Of a stretch of DNA of 64,000 bases, positions 44,235 to 54,890 are shown piece by piece. The position numbers and the translations under genes are program-made. Under the pieces are notes generated by a model. That model did no database searches. It was not told the DNA's origin and saw only the letters and a program-made list of their open reading frames with translations. Every line of letters begins with the position of its first letter. Positions within the stretch are counted from its first letter, which is position 1. The DNA is from Ophiura sarsii (taxonomy: Eukaryota > Echinodermata > Ophiuroidea > Amphilepidida > Ophiuridae): assembly GCA_035610835.1 (NCBI GenBank), contig CM069455.1:42108579-42172578 (forward strand). Reading direction: 5' to 3'.

Positions 44235-44945
44235 TATAGAACCCTATGTGTCACTGACATCGGAAGACATTAATACCTTTTACTGAGTGGTACTGCGGCA
44301 AAAGTTAATAAATCGACTTTCTTATAACTGGTCATATTACGTGAACAAGACATTCTGGCATTGGTCAAAGACATTCTGGCATTGGTCAATAAGTCATTAT
44401 CTAACCGGGAAACGGAGGAGGTGACTGAAATTAATTTGATACATCGCGATTGTGGCATACCGTAGATAATCATCATATAGCACCTTTTTATCTCTGATAT
44501 ACAGGGCGCCATCTCGCGATCAAAACGGCTTTTAAAATGTTATTCTTAAAGGCACTTCCGAATCTCAAATGTTTGCCCCGGGCAAAAGCCACATTCCGCG
44601 TACACGTATCATATAAGCCCCCATGATGCAATACCGAAGAGTGGCTACAAACATCAAATGTGAACGAAATCCTTGTCTTGAAATGTTTCTAACAGTCATT
44701 CTATTTATGTCAATGAAACCAGAGTTACAATCTGAAGCAGCATCGAATCAATTTTTAAGCGAGAACCCTATGTTAAAAACATAAAAAACTACAAATTAAA
44801 GCATTATTAACTTCCAATTTATGGGATAGTAATAGTGTTCACAAACGATATTTGAATTTATATCATGATAGGCCTAATTTCAACCATGTGATAGTTTTTA
44901 CTATCATTATGGCTGGACAAGAATGATGTGATATCATGATATAAA

Positions 44946-45111
44946 ACAAATATTGAATGCCTTTTGTTTGTGCAATAGTAAAACTATATCACTCGGTCCA
45001 ATTTGGATTATTCCATTACACTCGGCTTCGCCTCGTGCAATAGAAAAATCAAAATTTGACCTTGTGATATAGTTTTTACTATTACACGCTCAGGCATTCA
45101 ATATTTGTATA
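44946..45111. mobile_element. hairpin element, copy 3, nested in T1 left arm
   Basis: CAAATATTGAATGCC pairs with GGCATTCAATATTTG; TGCAATAGTAAAACTATATC pairs with GATATAGTTTTTACTATTAC; the turn is CACTCGGCTTCGCCTCGTGC. Its absence from the right arm of T1 shows it arrived after the arms were formed, or was lost on the right. Confidence 0.75.
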
Positions 45112-45138
45112 CTATTTATGTTGTATCAACAGTACAGT

Positions 45139-45210
45139 GCGCCGTTGGCTCAATCGGAAGAGCATTGGGTTAATGATCGAAAGGCCGGGGGTTCGAATCC
45201 CACCGAGAAT
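45139..45210 (+). tRNA. tRNA-like, Ile(AAT)-type anticodon, probable pseudogene
   Basis: 72 nt with A-box-like TGGCTCAATCGG, D-arm GGCTC...GAGC, anticodon loop TTAATGA (anticodon AAT at 45172-45174), B box GGTTCGAATCC, and a run of seven T at 45212-45218 as a Pol III terminator. Defects: the acceptor strands (GCGCCGT and CGAGAAT) do not pair, and the anticodon stem has a G-G clash. It may be transcribed but is unlikely to be charged. It lies in the left arm of T1, mirroring 46898-46969. Confidence 0.6.
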
Positions 45211-46049
45211 GTTTTTTTGTCTTCGTTAGTATCATATTAAATTTAGTAATTTTATGTTGGGTTTGTTTATCGTTCCCCATAATATTTGTGAATCCACGGA
45301 CAACATACTTTTAATTTGATTTGGAATGATTGTCTAAATTCAATAATTTGAATGCAGTTCTACATTTCACGGTCAGCGTTGCCTTGCGTGAATTGAATTA
45401 TTGAGACCCTAGCCCCATTGTTACACAACTAATCTGGGAAAGACCAATTGTGCCATTATGAAAAGAGTCAATCGTTTCGTCATTGAATCGATATTCTGAT
45501 TTCCTATGTTTAGGCCTACATGATTGTACGGTCATGTGCATGTACCAACATATTATCTGTTTGTCATGTTTGTAGCTTCGTTGCAGTCAGAAGTCAAGGC
45601 ATGAAAATACCGTTTTTTGTTTCGCCCCGGCCCGCCAGTAAAGTGAGATTTCAAACAAAACAAATAGAAATCGGGTCATTTACAACTCGCGATTGTGAAG
45701 GATTGCCTCCATCAATTTTGATAATATTAGGCTCATTTTGAAGGGGAAGTCCTATTTATGAAACATGTCATTTCCGATTTAATAAAAACACAATTTTGTT
45801 ACTATTTTTGAGTCGATAAAGATGCATTTTCAATGCGATCGTAAACATCGTATTTTTGATGAATTTTAGACGTCATAGCAAAAACTGTATGCACAAGAAT
45901 TGTTCCTAACGTATTAAACTTGATCAAAAATATGTTTATTTGTAATACATTTTGGACGGGGTCAGGGCCACGACTTTTATTCACCTACGGTAAAAATATA
46001 CGCCATTTTCCAACACACAGAGACTAAATCAGTTTTTTTCTAACAAACG

Positions 46050-46130
46050 GTATTCAGCAGGATTCGAACCGAGGAGGGGAGAATCTATTCGATTACTAGT
46101 CCATATTCGTAACCGCTCGGCCATAACTAC
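46050..46130 (-). tRNA. tRNA-Ser-like (class II), probable pseudogene
   Basis: 81 nt; 5' GTAGTTATGGCCGAGCGGTT is the start typical of eukaryotic tRNA-Ser, with B box GGTTCGAATCC. Acceptor strands GTAGTTA/TGAATAC pair at six of seven positions counting one wobble. The long variable region fits class II. The anticodon loop reads CTAGTAA (AGT), not a serine anticodon, and the anticodon stem and T-stem have mismatches, so it is a decayed or drifted copy. It is central in T1. Confidence 0.6.
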
Positions 46131-46897
46131 TTACTGACGTGTCTATGTGTTCTCTATAATAATGAACTAGTGGTGAACTATTGAGTATTCGACGAAATTT
46201 TAGCCAAATTGAACCCAGTTTCTAAATTGTATTTTAAATGTGAAAACGGTGTCGCTGCATGCTAGGTTTGGATTCAATGTAATGAGCAATAAATTGATGA
46301 TCGTGAAAGGTTATTTATTTAAAGCTTTTAATGAGACAGGGGTCAGGGCCACGTGACATATACCTTATTTCGTCAGTAATGACAACAAAATCTTCTTCAG
46401 AAAAAGGGATTTTCAAGCAGAAACGTCCCTGCAAACATGACTTTAGCATGTAAAAATAATGGATTAATATTTTATTGCTCCCCTTACTGAAAATCCCCCT
46501 AGTCACATGGCGTTGAACCACATTTAAATGCCTTAATGTTGTCATTGTACAAGGCTGACATTTTGGCATATTGAATTGCACGAGATCGACATCCTCTTTT
46601 CAAGGGAAAACAAAATCCCTTCGTATACAATAGACTCACTCAATATCTGACTGCAGCTAGCTACAAACAGATCAGATGGGGAATAAGAATCGATTCAACG
46701 ACGATTGGCTTCTTTCAAATAACAATTGGCCGTATAGATTATTGCGTACATTCAAATTAAAACCTCATTGAATCTGTATGAAAATCATTCTATTAAATAA
46801 AATGAAAAGTATCTGGGATCAAAATAATATTATGATTGAACGATATTAAAATAATCTCTACATTTACTAAATATAATAGTAACGGGAAAAACAAAAC

Positions 46898-46969
46898 ATT
46901 CTCTGTGGGATTCGAACCCACGGTCTTCAGATTATAAGTCTGAAGCTCTACCGACTGCGCTAACGGAGC
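46898..46969 (-). tRNA. tRNA-like, Ile(TAT) anticodon, right arm of T1
   Basis: 72 nt with A-box TTAGCGCAGTCGG, a perfect five-pair anticodon stem (TCAGA/TCTGA) around loop CTTATAA (anticodon TAT), a perfect T-stem GTGGG/CCCAC, and GTTTTGTTTTT after the 3' end. The acceptor strands GCTCCGT and AGAGAAT pair at only three of seven positions plus one wobble. It is the better preserved of the mirrored pair. Whether it makes functional tRNA is doubtful. Confidence 0.65.
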
Positions 46970-47586
46970 ACTGAATGACAATAATAGGACAGACATAAAT
47001 TCAAATGACAGTTGAACACTATCCTATAAATAGGAAGTTAAAATGCTTTATAATTCTATTTTTGTATGTATTTAACATAGGGTTCTCGACCAAAAATGAT
47101 TTAATGTTGTTTCAGATTATAACTGTGGTTTCATTCAAATGAATAGAATGACTTTTCGAAACATTTCTAGACATGAATTTTGTTCGTACATTTTGCTGTT
47201 TGTAGCCAATCTTTCGGTACGCTAGCTATCAACATTGCATTATGGGGTTTATATGATACGTGTACGCGGAACTCGGGTATGTAGCGAGTCTTGTGACTTT
47301 TGCCCGGGGCAAACATTTGAGATTTGGAAGTGCCTTTAAGAATAACTTTTTAAAAGACGTTTTGATCGCGAGATGGCGCCCTGTATATCAGAGATAAAAG
47401 GTGCTATATGGTGATTATCTACGGTATTCGAAATAAATAATAATTGACAAATGTGGTGAATACAATACAAGAAGGGTATAATATCAGTGAAGAAAATGAA
47501 CTTAACCCGACCGCTAGCGTAAATCAATACAGGAACAATAAAGATCCAGGTGTCTCAGTCATGTTGAAAATCGCTACTGGGTTCCA

Positions 47587-47837
47587 TTAACACTTTCCGC
47601 GCGGCAGTCGTCTGCAGACGACAGTTCCAATATTTCACAAAATGTATCAAAAAAAACAACATTATTGAATTTCATCTTCATATTTCGATTCACCATGAGA
47701 AATGTATTACAAAAATAAGTACACACATGCCTAGTATTGGTTCAGTGTTTCTTGAGATAGACTTTGAAAGTAAGGAAAGGCTTCTGAAAAATCTGATTTG
47801 TATATGGTAAAACTAATAGCCGCGTTGGAAGTGTTAA
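47587..47837 (-). mobile_element. TTAA-MITE copy 14, full length
   Basis: 251 bp, left TTAACACTTTCCGCGCGGCA, right GCCGCGTTGGAAGTGTTAA. It lies 160 bp beyond the right end of T1. Confidence 0.88.
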
Positions 47838-48180
47838 GATTCAGAAGAAATCAGTAACTAAGAGGTTGTTCTATGACATAAAAAGGAACTGACACTTCAT
47901 AGAGTATGTCACTCAAAACTTTTTTTCCAAGATGATTTCATCATTTTTTTCACATCCGTGTGAATATGCTTCCTTTTTTCTGTTCCCGACTTATTTAAAA
48001 AGTAACTCCCGGAGGAAATAATGATTACGTATGTACATGTAATGGGCGTTCTTTCGAAATCTGAGGCATTCGGCGACCAATAACGTGGCAAAAATATGTG
48101 GTAATATAGTTGATATATTTAGAAAGGTTTGGTCTTTTAGTGACCGTAAGGCGAAAAGGAAGTAGGTCTTAGAAGTCTTA

Positions 48181-49799
48181 TGGGGCCCTCACATGTATCC
48201 GTGTGAGCTGAGCGGCCCCTTACCGTGTGAAAAATGGGTGCGGACGGCGGCACACACGGTGGGCCGTTTCCCGTCCGTTGAACACGTTCAGGGGACTTTG
48301 CCGGCCACCGGAGTTTTGAACATGCTCAAAACTCCTGGCGGGTGAGTAAAAGCGGCGGCGAACGATGCGAGCGCAGTATGAAGACGGTATAAGGACAGCG
48401 TACCCGTTCGCACCCGTTTCGCACCCGTTTCGCGCCCATTCGCAGGGCGGTGATGGACGGTGGTAGACGTCGACCATCTTAGCGACGGACTGCGAATGGC
48501 CGCATGCAGCCTGGTAACCGTTCGCGGAACGGACTTTCAGCAGGCATGTTGCAACTCTCTAAATGTAAAAGAGCTAAAACTCACTCTTTCGAGAACTCTA
48601 GGAGGGACAGCTCTTTTTTTTGAGTGAAGTTCACTCTAAAAAGAGTTAAAATCACTCTGAAAAGAGTGGAAATCACTCTTAAAAGAATGACAAATCACTC
48701 CTAAAGCCCCTCCTAAAGCTCTCGAAAGAGTGAGGTTTAGCTCTTTTACATTTAGAGAGTATTATAGATGTTGGTCGTACGAATTCCGGAATGCAAATGA
48801 AGCGGCGAGCTTGAGCGCTCAGCTTGAAAAGGGCGGTTTGATGATGTAATCAAGACGTTTCGGCCGGTACCCAGGCGTTCCGACCGGTTAGGAACCGGTA
48901 TGGAGGTGGTATGCACACGGTGAGGACACGGTGAGAACACGGTGAGGACACGGTGAGAACTGTAAGCTGTATGAGGCTGGTGATCACGGGACAAGGAGAC
49001 CCAGTGTAGAACGGTATGGACCGAGGACCCGGTGAGGAGGTGTTATGCACCCGGTAAGAACGGTAAGCTAGAAATGTATGAGGACGGTGAGCCCGGTACC
49101 CGACCGGTGAGGACCCGGTATAGACCCTGTATATAACGTTATGGACCCGGTGGCCACAACAAAAGATTAATGCGCATTTTTTACTGATTGTTTGGACTCT
49201 GTTGTTTTTCTATTAGACGGTAAGGTGGCCGCCTACCATTACCACCCTGCGAACGGGCGCGAAACGGATGCGCCGTCTGTATACCGTCCTCAAACCGGGC
49301 TCTCACCGTTTGCCACCGCTTTTACTCACCTGGCAAGAGTTTTGAGAATGGTCAAACTTCCTCCTGCCGGGCTCGGATGGCCGGCAATATCCCCGGCAAC
49401 GTGTTCAACGGACGGGAAACGGCCCACCGTGTGACATCACCGTGTGCCACCGCCTGCACCAATTTGTCACACGGTAATGGGCCGGCCAGCTCACACGGAT
49501 ACATGTGAGTACAAATGTATTTTACAGAGATTCCCGGAATGTGAGCGAAGCGGCGAGCTTGAGCGCTCAGCTTATACAGGGCAGTTTGATGACGTTATCA
49601 AGGCGGTTCGGTCGGTACCCAAGCGTTTCGGCCGGTGAGGACCTGGTGAGGAGGTAGTATGAGCCCGGTTCCAAAAATAAAAATAAATCAATGCGGCCGT
49701 TGGCATGATTTGCTGCTTGTTCACCGTGTTGGAATCTGTTGTTTTTCTATAAGACGGTAAGGGGCCGCCCAGCTCACACGGATACATGTGAGGGCCCCA
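48181..49799. mobile_element. X1: 1.62-kb GC-rich TTA-flanked element
   Basis: Left TGGGGCCCTCACATGTATCC, right GGATACATGTGAGGGCCCCA, a perfect 20-bp inverse pair, each bordered by TTA (48178-48180, 49800-49802). A 3-bp TTA duplication suggests a PIF/Harbinger-type transposase (inference). The inside is layered: a third copy of the CACATGTATCCGTGTGAGC terminus faces inward at ~49480-49500, the block GTTGAACACGTTC...CTCAAAACTC occurs inverted at 48274 and 49340, and GCGAGCTTGAGCGCTCAGCT occurs twice (48804, 49553). ACGGTGAGGAC-type minisatellite lies at 48915-48960. No protein-coding frame is credible. Confidence 0.75.
48554..48760. mobile_element. MITE family H, copy in X1
   Basis: ACTCTCTAAATGTAAAAGAG and CTCTTTTACATTTAGAGAGT ends, 207 bp; the interior is made of ACTCTTTT/AAAAGAGT words. 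It occupies the same site as the family H copy in X2. Confidence 0.8.
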
Positions 49800-49918
49800 T
49801 TACATTCATGTACCAGAAGTACTCATCACCGTGAAATTAGCACTTATTCTGTAGCAGTGATGTTATCACGGAGTTATGTCTTGCCCGCAGGCCGGTCAGT
49901 CATCCGTCCGTTGTGTTA
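49800..49918. other. spacer between inverted elements X1 and X2
   Basis: About 119 bp without internal symmetry, starting and ending with TTA. It is the loop of the 3.45-kb palindrome. Confidence 0.6.
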
Positions 49919-51634
49919 TGGGGCAATCACATGTATCCGTGTGAGCCGGGCGGCCCCTTACCGTCTTATAGAAAAACAACAGAGTCCAACACGGTGAACA
50001 ATCAGTAAAAAATGTCAACGGCCGCATTGATTTTTTTTTTGTCACCGGGTTCATACTGTTTTATACCGGGTCCTTATTGGCCTGGAACCGGGCTCATATC
50101 ACCTCCTCACCAGGTCCTCACCGGCCGAAACGCTTGGGTACCGACCGAACCGCCTTGATAACGTCATCAAACTGCCCTGTATAAACTGAGCACGCCGCTT
50201 CGCTCACATTCCGGGAATCTCTGTAAAATACATTTGTACTCACATGTATCCGTGTGAGCTGGCCGGCCCATTACCGTGTGACAAATTGGTGCAGACGGTG
50301 GCAAACGGTGATGTCACACGGTTGGCCGTTTCCCGTCCGTTGAACGCGTTGCCGGGGACATTGCCGGTCATCCGCGCCCGGCAGGAAGTTTGACCATTCT
50401 CAAAACTCTTGCCGGGTGAGTAAAAGCGGCGGCAAACAGTGAGAGCCCGGTTTGAGGACGGTATACAGACGGCGCGCCCGTTTCGCGCCCGTTCGCAGGG
50501 CGGTAATGGTAGGCGGCCACCTTACCGTCTAATAGAAAAACAACAGAGTCCAAACAATCAGTAAAAAATGCCAACGGGCTCATTGATTTTTGTTGGTGGT
50601 CACCGGGTCCATACAGTTATATACCGGGTCTATGCGGGATCCTCACCGGCCTGGTACAGGGCTCACCGTCCTCATATGTGGCTAGCTTACCGTTCTCGCC
50701 GGGTGCATAACACCTCCTCACCGGTCCTCGGTCCATACCGCTCTTCACCGGGTCTGTACCGGGTTCTCACCGGCCTCATACAGCTAACCGTTCTCACCGT
50801 GTCCTCACCGTGTGCATACCACCTCCATACCGGCTCCTAACCGGTCGGAACGCCTGGGTACCGGTCGAAACGTCTTGATTATATAATCAAACCGCCCTTT
50901 TAAGCTGAGCGCTCAAACTCGCTGCTTCATTTGCATTCCGGAATTCGTACGACCAACATCTATAATACTCTCTAAATGTAAAAGAACTAAACCTCACTCT
51001 TTCGAGAGCTCTAGGAGGGACGGCTCTTCTAGGAAGTGAAGTTTACTCTTTTCAGATTGATTTTTCACTCTTTTCAGATTGATTTTTCACTCTTTTCAGA
51101 TTGATTTTTCACTCTTTTAAGAGTGATTTCCACTCTTTTCAAAGTGATTTTAACTCTTTTTAGAGTGATCGCTCTTTTAAGAGTAAACTTCAATAAAAAA
51201 AAAAGAGCTGTCCCTCCTAAAGCTCTCGAAAGAGTGAGTGTTAGCTCTTTTATATTTAGAGAGTTGCAACATGCCTGCTGAGAGTCCGTTCCGCGAACGG
51301 TTACCAGGCTGAATGCGGCCATTCGCAGCCCGCGTCGCTAAGATGGTCGACGTCCACTACCGTCCATCACCGCCCTGCGAATGGGCGTAAAACGGGTGCG
51401 AAACGTGTGTGAAACGGGTGAGAACGCGTGCGCTGTCCTTATACCGTCTTCATACGCCGCCGCTTTTACTCACCCGCCAGGAGTTTTGAGCATGTTCAAA
51501 TCTCCGGTGGCCGGCAAAGTCCCCTAAACGTGTTCAACGGACGGGAAACAGCCCACCGTGTGTGCCGCCGTCCGCACTCATTTTCCACACGGTAAGGGGC
51601 CGCTCAGCTTACACGGATACATGTGATTTCCCCA
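49919..51634. mobile_element. X2: inverted partner of X1, 1.72 kb
   Basis: Left TGGGGCAATCACATGTATCC, right ATACATGTGATTTCCCCA. TTA precedes the left end; the right flank reads TTTA. Throughout, the order of blocks is the mirror image of X1. It differs by small indels and by expansion of the family H MITE. The outer six bases after GGGG differ from X1 at both ends, so X2 has its own terminal variant. Confidence 0.75.
50967..51264. mobile_element. MITE family H, expanded copy in X2
   Basis: 298 bp with the same ends as the X1 copy. The extra length comes from a 22-bp unit TTCAGATTGATTTTTCACTC + TT repeated three times at 51052-51115 and further ACTCTTTT words. Confidence 0.8.
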
Positions 51635-52143
51635 TTTACATCGGTTGTTCACCGCATGATAATTAAATGAAACATTAGCTATCGGTTGTTCACCGCATAA
51701 TAATTAAATGGATCTTTAGCTAATTTAATACTACAGTTTGTCGCAAGTCATCAAGACTCATGAAATATTACATTGTAAAACATTTTACCTAGATGAGGCA
51801 TTTAATTAGAAAAAGCAAATAAAACATGTGAATTGCTGTTACTTGCTATCCCTGGGAGCATTTGGGAGAACGTGCACGAACAAGGGGTCTTGAGTGAAAG
51901 AATATTATTGCTACACAAAGGAGTATTTGGGTGACAAAAGTGTCTAAAATAGTCAGTCTTTGGTGGAAAAGTTGCCTTTATAGGCTCTATAAGAATTATA
52001 CAAAATGTTCCAATATTGTTCGTCGTTGAGTTATTTGTCTTCTTAATAGGGCATTAATTTTATGGAAATATGATGTTTTGGATGATATCGATGGTTACAA
52101 GGACGTGTTCTTGTGAGTCAAACTATCAGGGGGGTTAGTCTCC
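51635..52143. other. no recognised feature
   Basis: A direct repeat ATCGGTTGTTCACCGCATRA then TAATTAAATG occurs at 51640 and 51681. Nothing else seen. Confidence 0.4.
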
Positions 52144-52214
52144 GTATGCGCCGGGGATCGAACCCGGGGCTTGTGCGTGCAAGACCGAAGCTCTACCGAC
52201 TGAGCTATATGGGC
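52144..52214 (-). tRNA. tRNA-Ala(TGC)-like pseudogene
   Basis: TATAGCTCAGTCGGTAGAGC (A box, D-arm), loop CTTGCAC with anticodon TGC, and a perfect T-arm CCGGG TTCGATC CCCGG including a consensus B box. Acceptor strands GCCCATA and CGCATAC do not pair and the anticodon stem is broken, so a working tRNA is unlikely. Same class of decayed tRNA as in T1, here outside any visible long-TIR element. Confidence 0.6.
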
Positions 52215-52945
52215 TTAGCTTCGAAAAGACATAAGTTTTTATCGTAATTTGATCAGCCGTCGGAGTGTGGCACGAGATTGACCGGGCGACAGCACGGTAC
52301 CAGATCGTAGCAGCGTACGTAGGTTCTAGGCGGGTTAGGGTTAAAGTTACCGTTTGAATTGCATTTTAATTTTGTAATCATAATTGAAGGCTTTGGGGAA
52401 GTCCGAAGCTATTATGTCTATAGCTTGCGTTGTGAAACCCGTTGCTGCAAATATTTCGAGCTTTCAAAACGATTCCAATTATATAGACAGCCCTTTATGT
52501 ATGACGGCACTTCTTTGTGAAACATAAAGGTTGCCAGTATCGCTCGATACTGATACGATTTTACTGTTCCAGTATCAGTCGATACTGGAACACATGCTAT
52601 CAGTAGTACTCTGTATGGAACGATATTTGTACATCATTTGGTCCAAAATACACTTTTTTCCACGGAATTCGCGACCTCGATGAAAAACCAGTGCGTTGTC
52701 AAACAATATGACATACACTGTACTCCTCACTGGCTGTCAGCACGCGGGCTCACAACATTATTAGCTGAACATTACATGTCGGACGTCCAAGCAACGAATC
52801 ATGCCATGGGTGATAGCGCCACCAAAGTAATTGCTAAGGATCCGGGAGCGGCAGTCACATGTTGAGTGGTACGTAAGTGGTAACATCTAAACATACTCTC
52901 ACCCAAAGGATCGCTATTTGATTGACATATTCGCAAATTTCTCAC
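52215..52945. other. no recognised gene
   Basis: Contains a small repeated word CAGTATC(A/G)STCGATACTG near 52540-52590. A 75-codon frame at 52638-52865 has no known motif. Confidence 0.35.
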
Positions 52946-53184
52946 TTAACACTTTCCACGCGGCAGGCGTCTGCAAACGACATTCCAAAATGTTCTCAAA
53001 ATGTTTCAAACATGTCAAAATAATTATATTTCATTTCCATATTTGGAATCACCATGAAAAATACATTTAATCCTTGTAATTTAGTCCTGTAATTCTTGCG
53101 ATAGGCCGTGAAAGTTAGGAAAGGTTTCTGAAAAATCTGGGGTTTTTTATATGGAAAAATCAATAAAAGCGTGAACAGTTTTAA
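52946..53184 (-). mobile_element. TTAA-MITE copy 15
   Basis: Left TTAACACTTTCCACGCGGCA; the right TIR is eroded to AAAGCGTGAACAGTTTTAA. Confidence 0.82.
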
Positions 53185-53270
53185 GGATCCATTTTCGCAG
53201 ATTCACCCAATTTTGAGCGTTCTCTCTCACCCAATGCCTCAGGGTTGAAAAGAGGTGCACACAAAACAAC

Positions 53271-53494
53271 TATAGTTTATTCAATTCCAAATTGACAAAC
53301 CTCCTTACAGCAGTGAATGAACTCAGAAGAGCGTGGGCGCGAAAATTGCTCGGATAGAGCAACTAGCGGAATGTGAAACGTATGCGTGACGCTTGCGTAT
53401 GCAAAAATGACCGCATACGCTTGGATTACTTTTGTGCACAGAGAGATAAAAGCCGCATATTTCTCGCCACTTTGGAACTGATTAAACTATATAT
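53271..53494. mobile_element. MITE family M, copy 2
   Basis: TATAGTTTATTCAATTCCAA and TTTGGAACTGATTAAACTAT ends. The interior (GCGTATGCG, TTTTGTGCACAGAGAGA) is diverged from 23257-23469. Confidence 0.65.
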
Positions 53495-53687
53495 AGATGG
53501 TTAAAGTGAATAACCATTGGTACAGACAAGAGGGCTTATCAACCTGTAAAGGGCATATACATGTAGTCACAAACCTCCAGTAATGTCGTCCTATATCCCG
53601 CGGAACCCCTTTGGTCGTCATTGCGAGTGGTAAATACCCTGCCAGATCAACTCTACTTCAAGATTCAGTTTCGGCAACGAAAAAATT

Positions 53688-53748
53688 CTGTTCTACGGGC
53701 AAACGGACATCTCAGGTCTATGGTCGGGCGGGAAAGGAATATTTCGGA
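53688..53748 (+). mobile_element. family E end fragment
   Basis: CTGTTCTACGGGCAAACGGA then CATCTCAGGTCTATGGTCGG, matching the left end at 19618 and the inverse of the right end at 57494. Confidence 0.45.
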
Positions 53749-54383
53749 GCAGTTTTAATTTAAAGGTTTTTGTCCCGTAAATCGTTGAATAACCCTGAGT
53801 AGAGTCGAATAGTGCCGCTAGTGTAATGACCGAAAAAAGCAATACATTGATGAATTAAATTATTTGCTGGTAATCATCCATGCACAATCGTTTTGTTGTG
53901 GGCTAATTGAGCGACAATTCAATAGCATATCAAATTGATATTCAAGCTATATATATTGTATGCTAATAATTTATTAACTTAGAGGAAATTAAGGAATATT
54001 AAAACGACATTAATAGTTTAATTGGATATTTTATTACTTTACTATAGAGCGAAGCTACATAATGACTATAGTCAGTGTCAAAATGCTATGGGCATAATTC
54101 CAATAATATGCGTGCGAGCGGGCGTACTTTGTGTACGAGCGTGCGTGCGTAAACCCGGAAGTGCGTACCGGACGCTTTCAAAAATGACCGCGCGTCAAGA
54201 TTGGTCAATCGTGAAACCGTCACGCACATGCCGGCATAGTTGCACGCGCATTTTATGTATATGGATACTGCTCCGCGAACAACAAAAACAATACACGTTC
54301 GATAGCTTGAATTTCGTCCATAGCATTATGACAGTGGTTATATAACTACCCACATTAGGGGAAAAGCAGCTGTTTAGGAAGCC

Positions 54384-54495
54384 CTGCAAAATCAGTACGT
54401 ATGACTAGTGCGTATAAGTGAATTGCACTTACGACTTATACGATAGGCACCAAAGTAATTTCTGCAGCACCAAATGTACATGTACAAGCAACTTA
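54384..54495. mobile_element. MITE family F, left half
   Basis: TGCAAAATCAGTACGTATGA then GTGCGTATAAGTGAATTGCA follows the left arm of 34044-34257. The right TIR is missing. Confidence 0.6.
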
Positions 54496-54565
54496 AAATA
54501 ATTTAACCAAGCCAGTTCTATTATACGTATTCTAATGCAATCTTTTTTTTACTTTGGCGACTATC

Positions 54566-54769
54566 GTTTTTCATAAACCTTTCCCAACTTTCAAAATGTC
54601 TATCTCAAGGATTACAGAACCAATACTAGGCATGTTTGTACTTAATTTAATGTATTTTTCATGGTGATTCAAAATATGGTGATGAAATTCAATAATGCTG
54701 ACATTTATGAAACATTTTGTGACATTTTGGAATGTCGTCTGCAGACGCATGCCGTGTGGAAAATGTTAA
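54566..54769 (+). mobile_element. TTAA-MITE copy 16, left end missing
   Basis: Starts within AAACCTTTCCCAACTTTCAA and ends GCATGCCGTGTGGAAAATGTTAA. Confidence 0.82.
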
Positions 54770-54890
54770 ACATGTCCCACCATAAGCCTCAAAGAAGACA
54801 AACTAATCATCTCGATTGAAATTCCGAAAGAGGTGTCGTATATAACTGATACTATGGGTACCTGTATAATTAGCATCTTTGGATTTGTTA

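Larger units (their letters stand above)
44457..47427. mobile_element. T1: 2.97-kb long-TIR element carrying tRNA-like sequences
   Basis: Outer ends ATACCGTAGATAATCATC and GATTATCTACGGTAT. The arms match from 44457 to about 45250 and from 47427 back to about 46850. Blocks include ACAGGGCGCCATCTCGCGAT, GGCACTTCC...ATCTCAAATGTTTGCC, TACACGTATCATATAA, CATTCTATT...TGAAACCA and TATGTTAAA, then tRNA-like units at mirrored positions. The left arm is longer because a ~240-bp segment with a hairpin sits at about 44880-45118. The middle has a Ser-type tRNA-like unit and two GGGGTCAGGGCCACG copies (45959, 46339). No transposase. The termini resemble those of T2 (57554-62250). TA next to CCGT at each end allows a TA duplication (inference). 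Confidence 0.75.

Noticed and set aside
48240..51600. Several 60-90 codon frames in the GC-rich palindrome
   Set aside because: They arise from low stop-codon density in GC-rich repeats and appear as mirror images in both arms; no protein motif.
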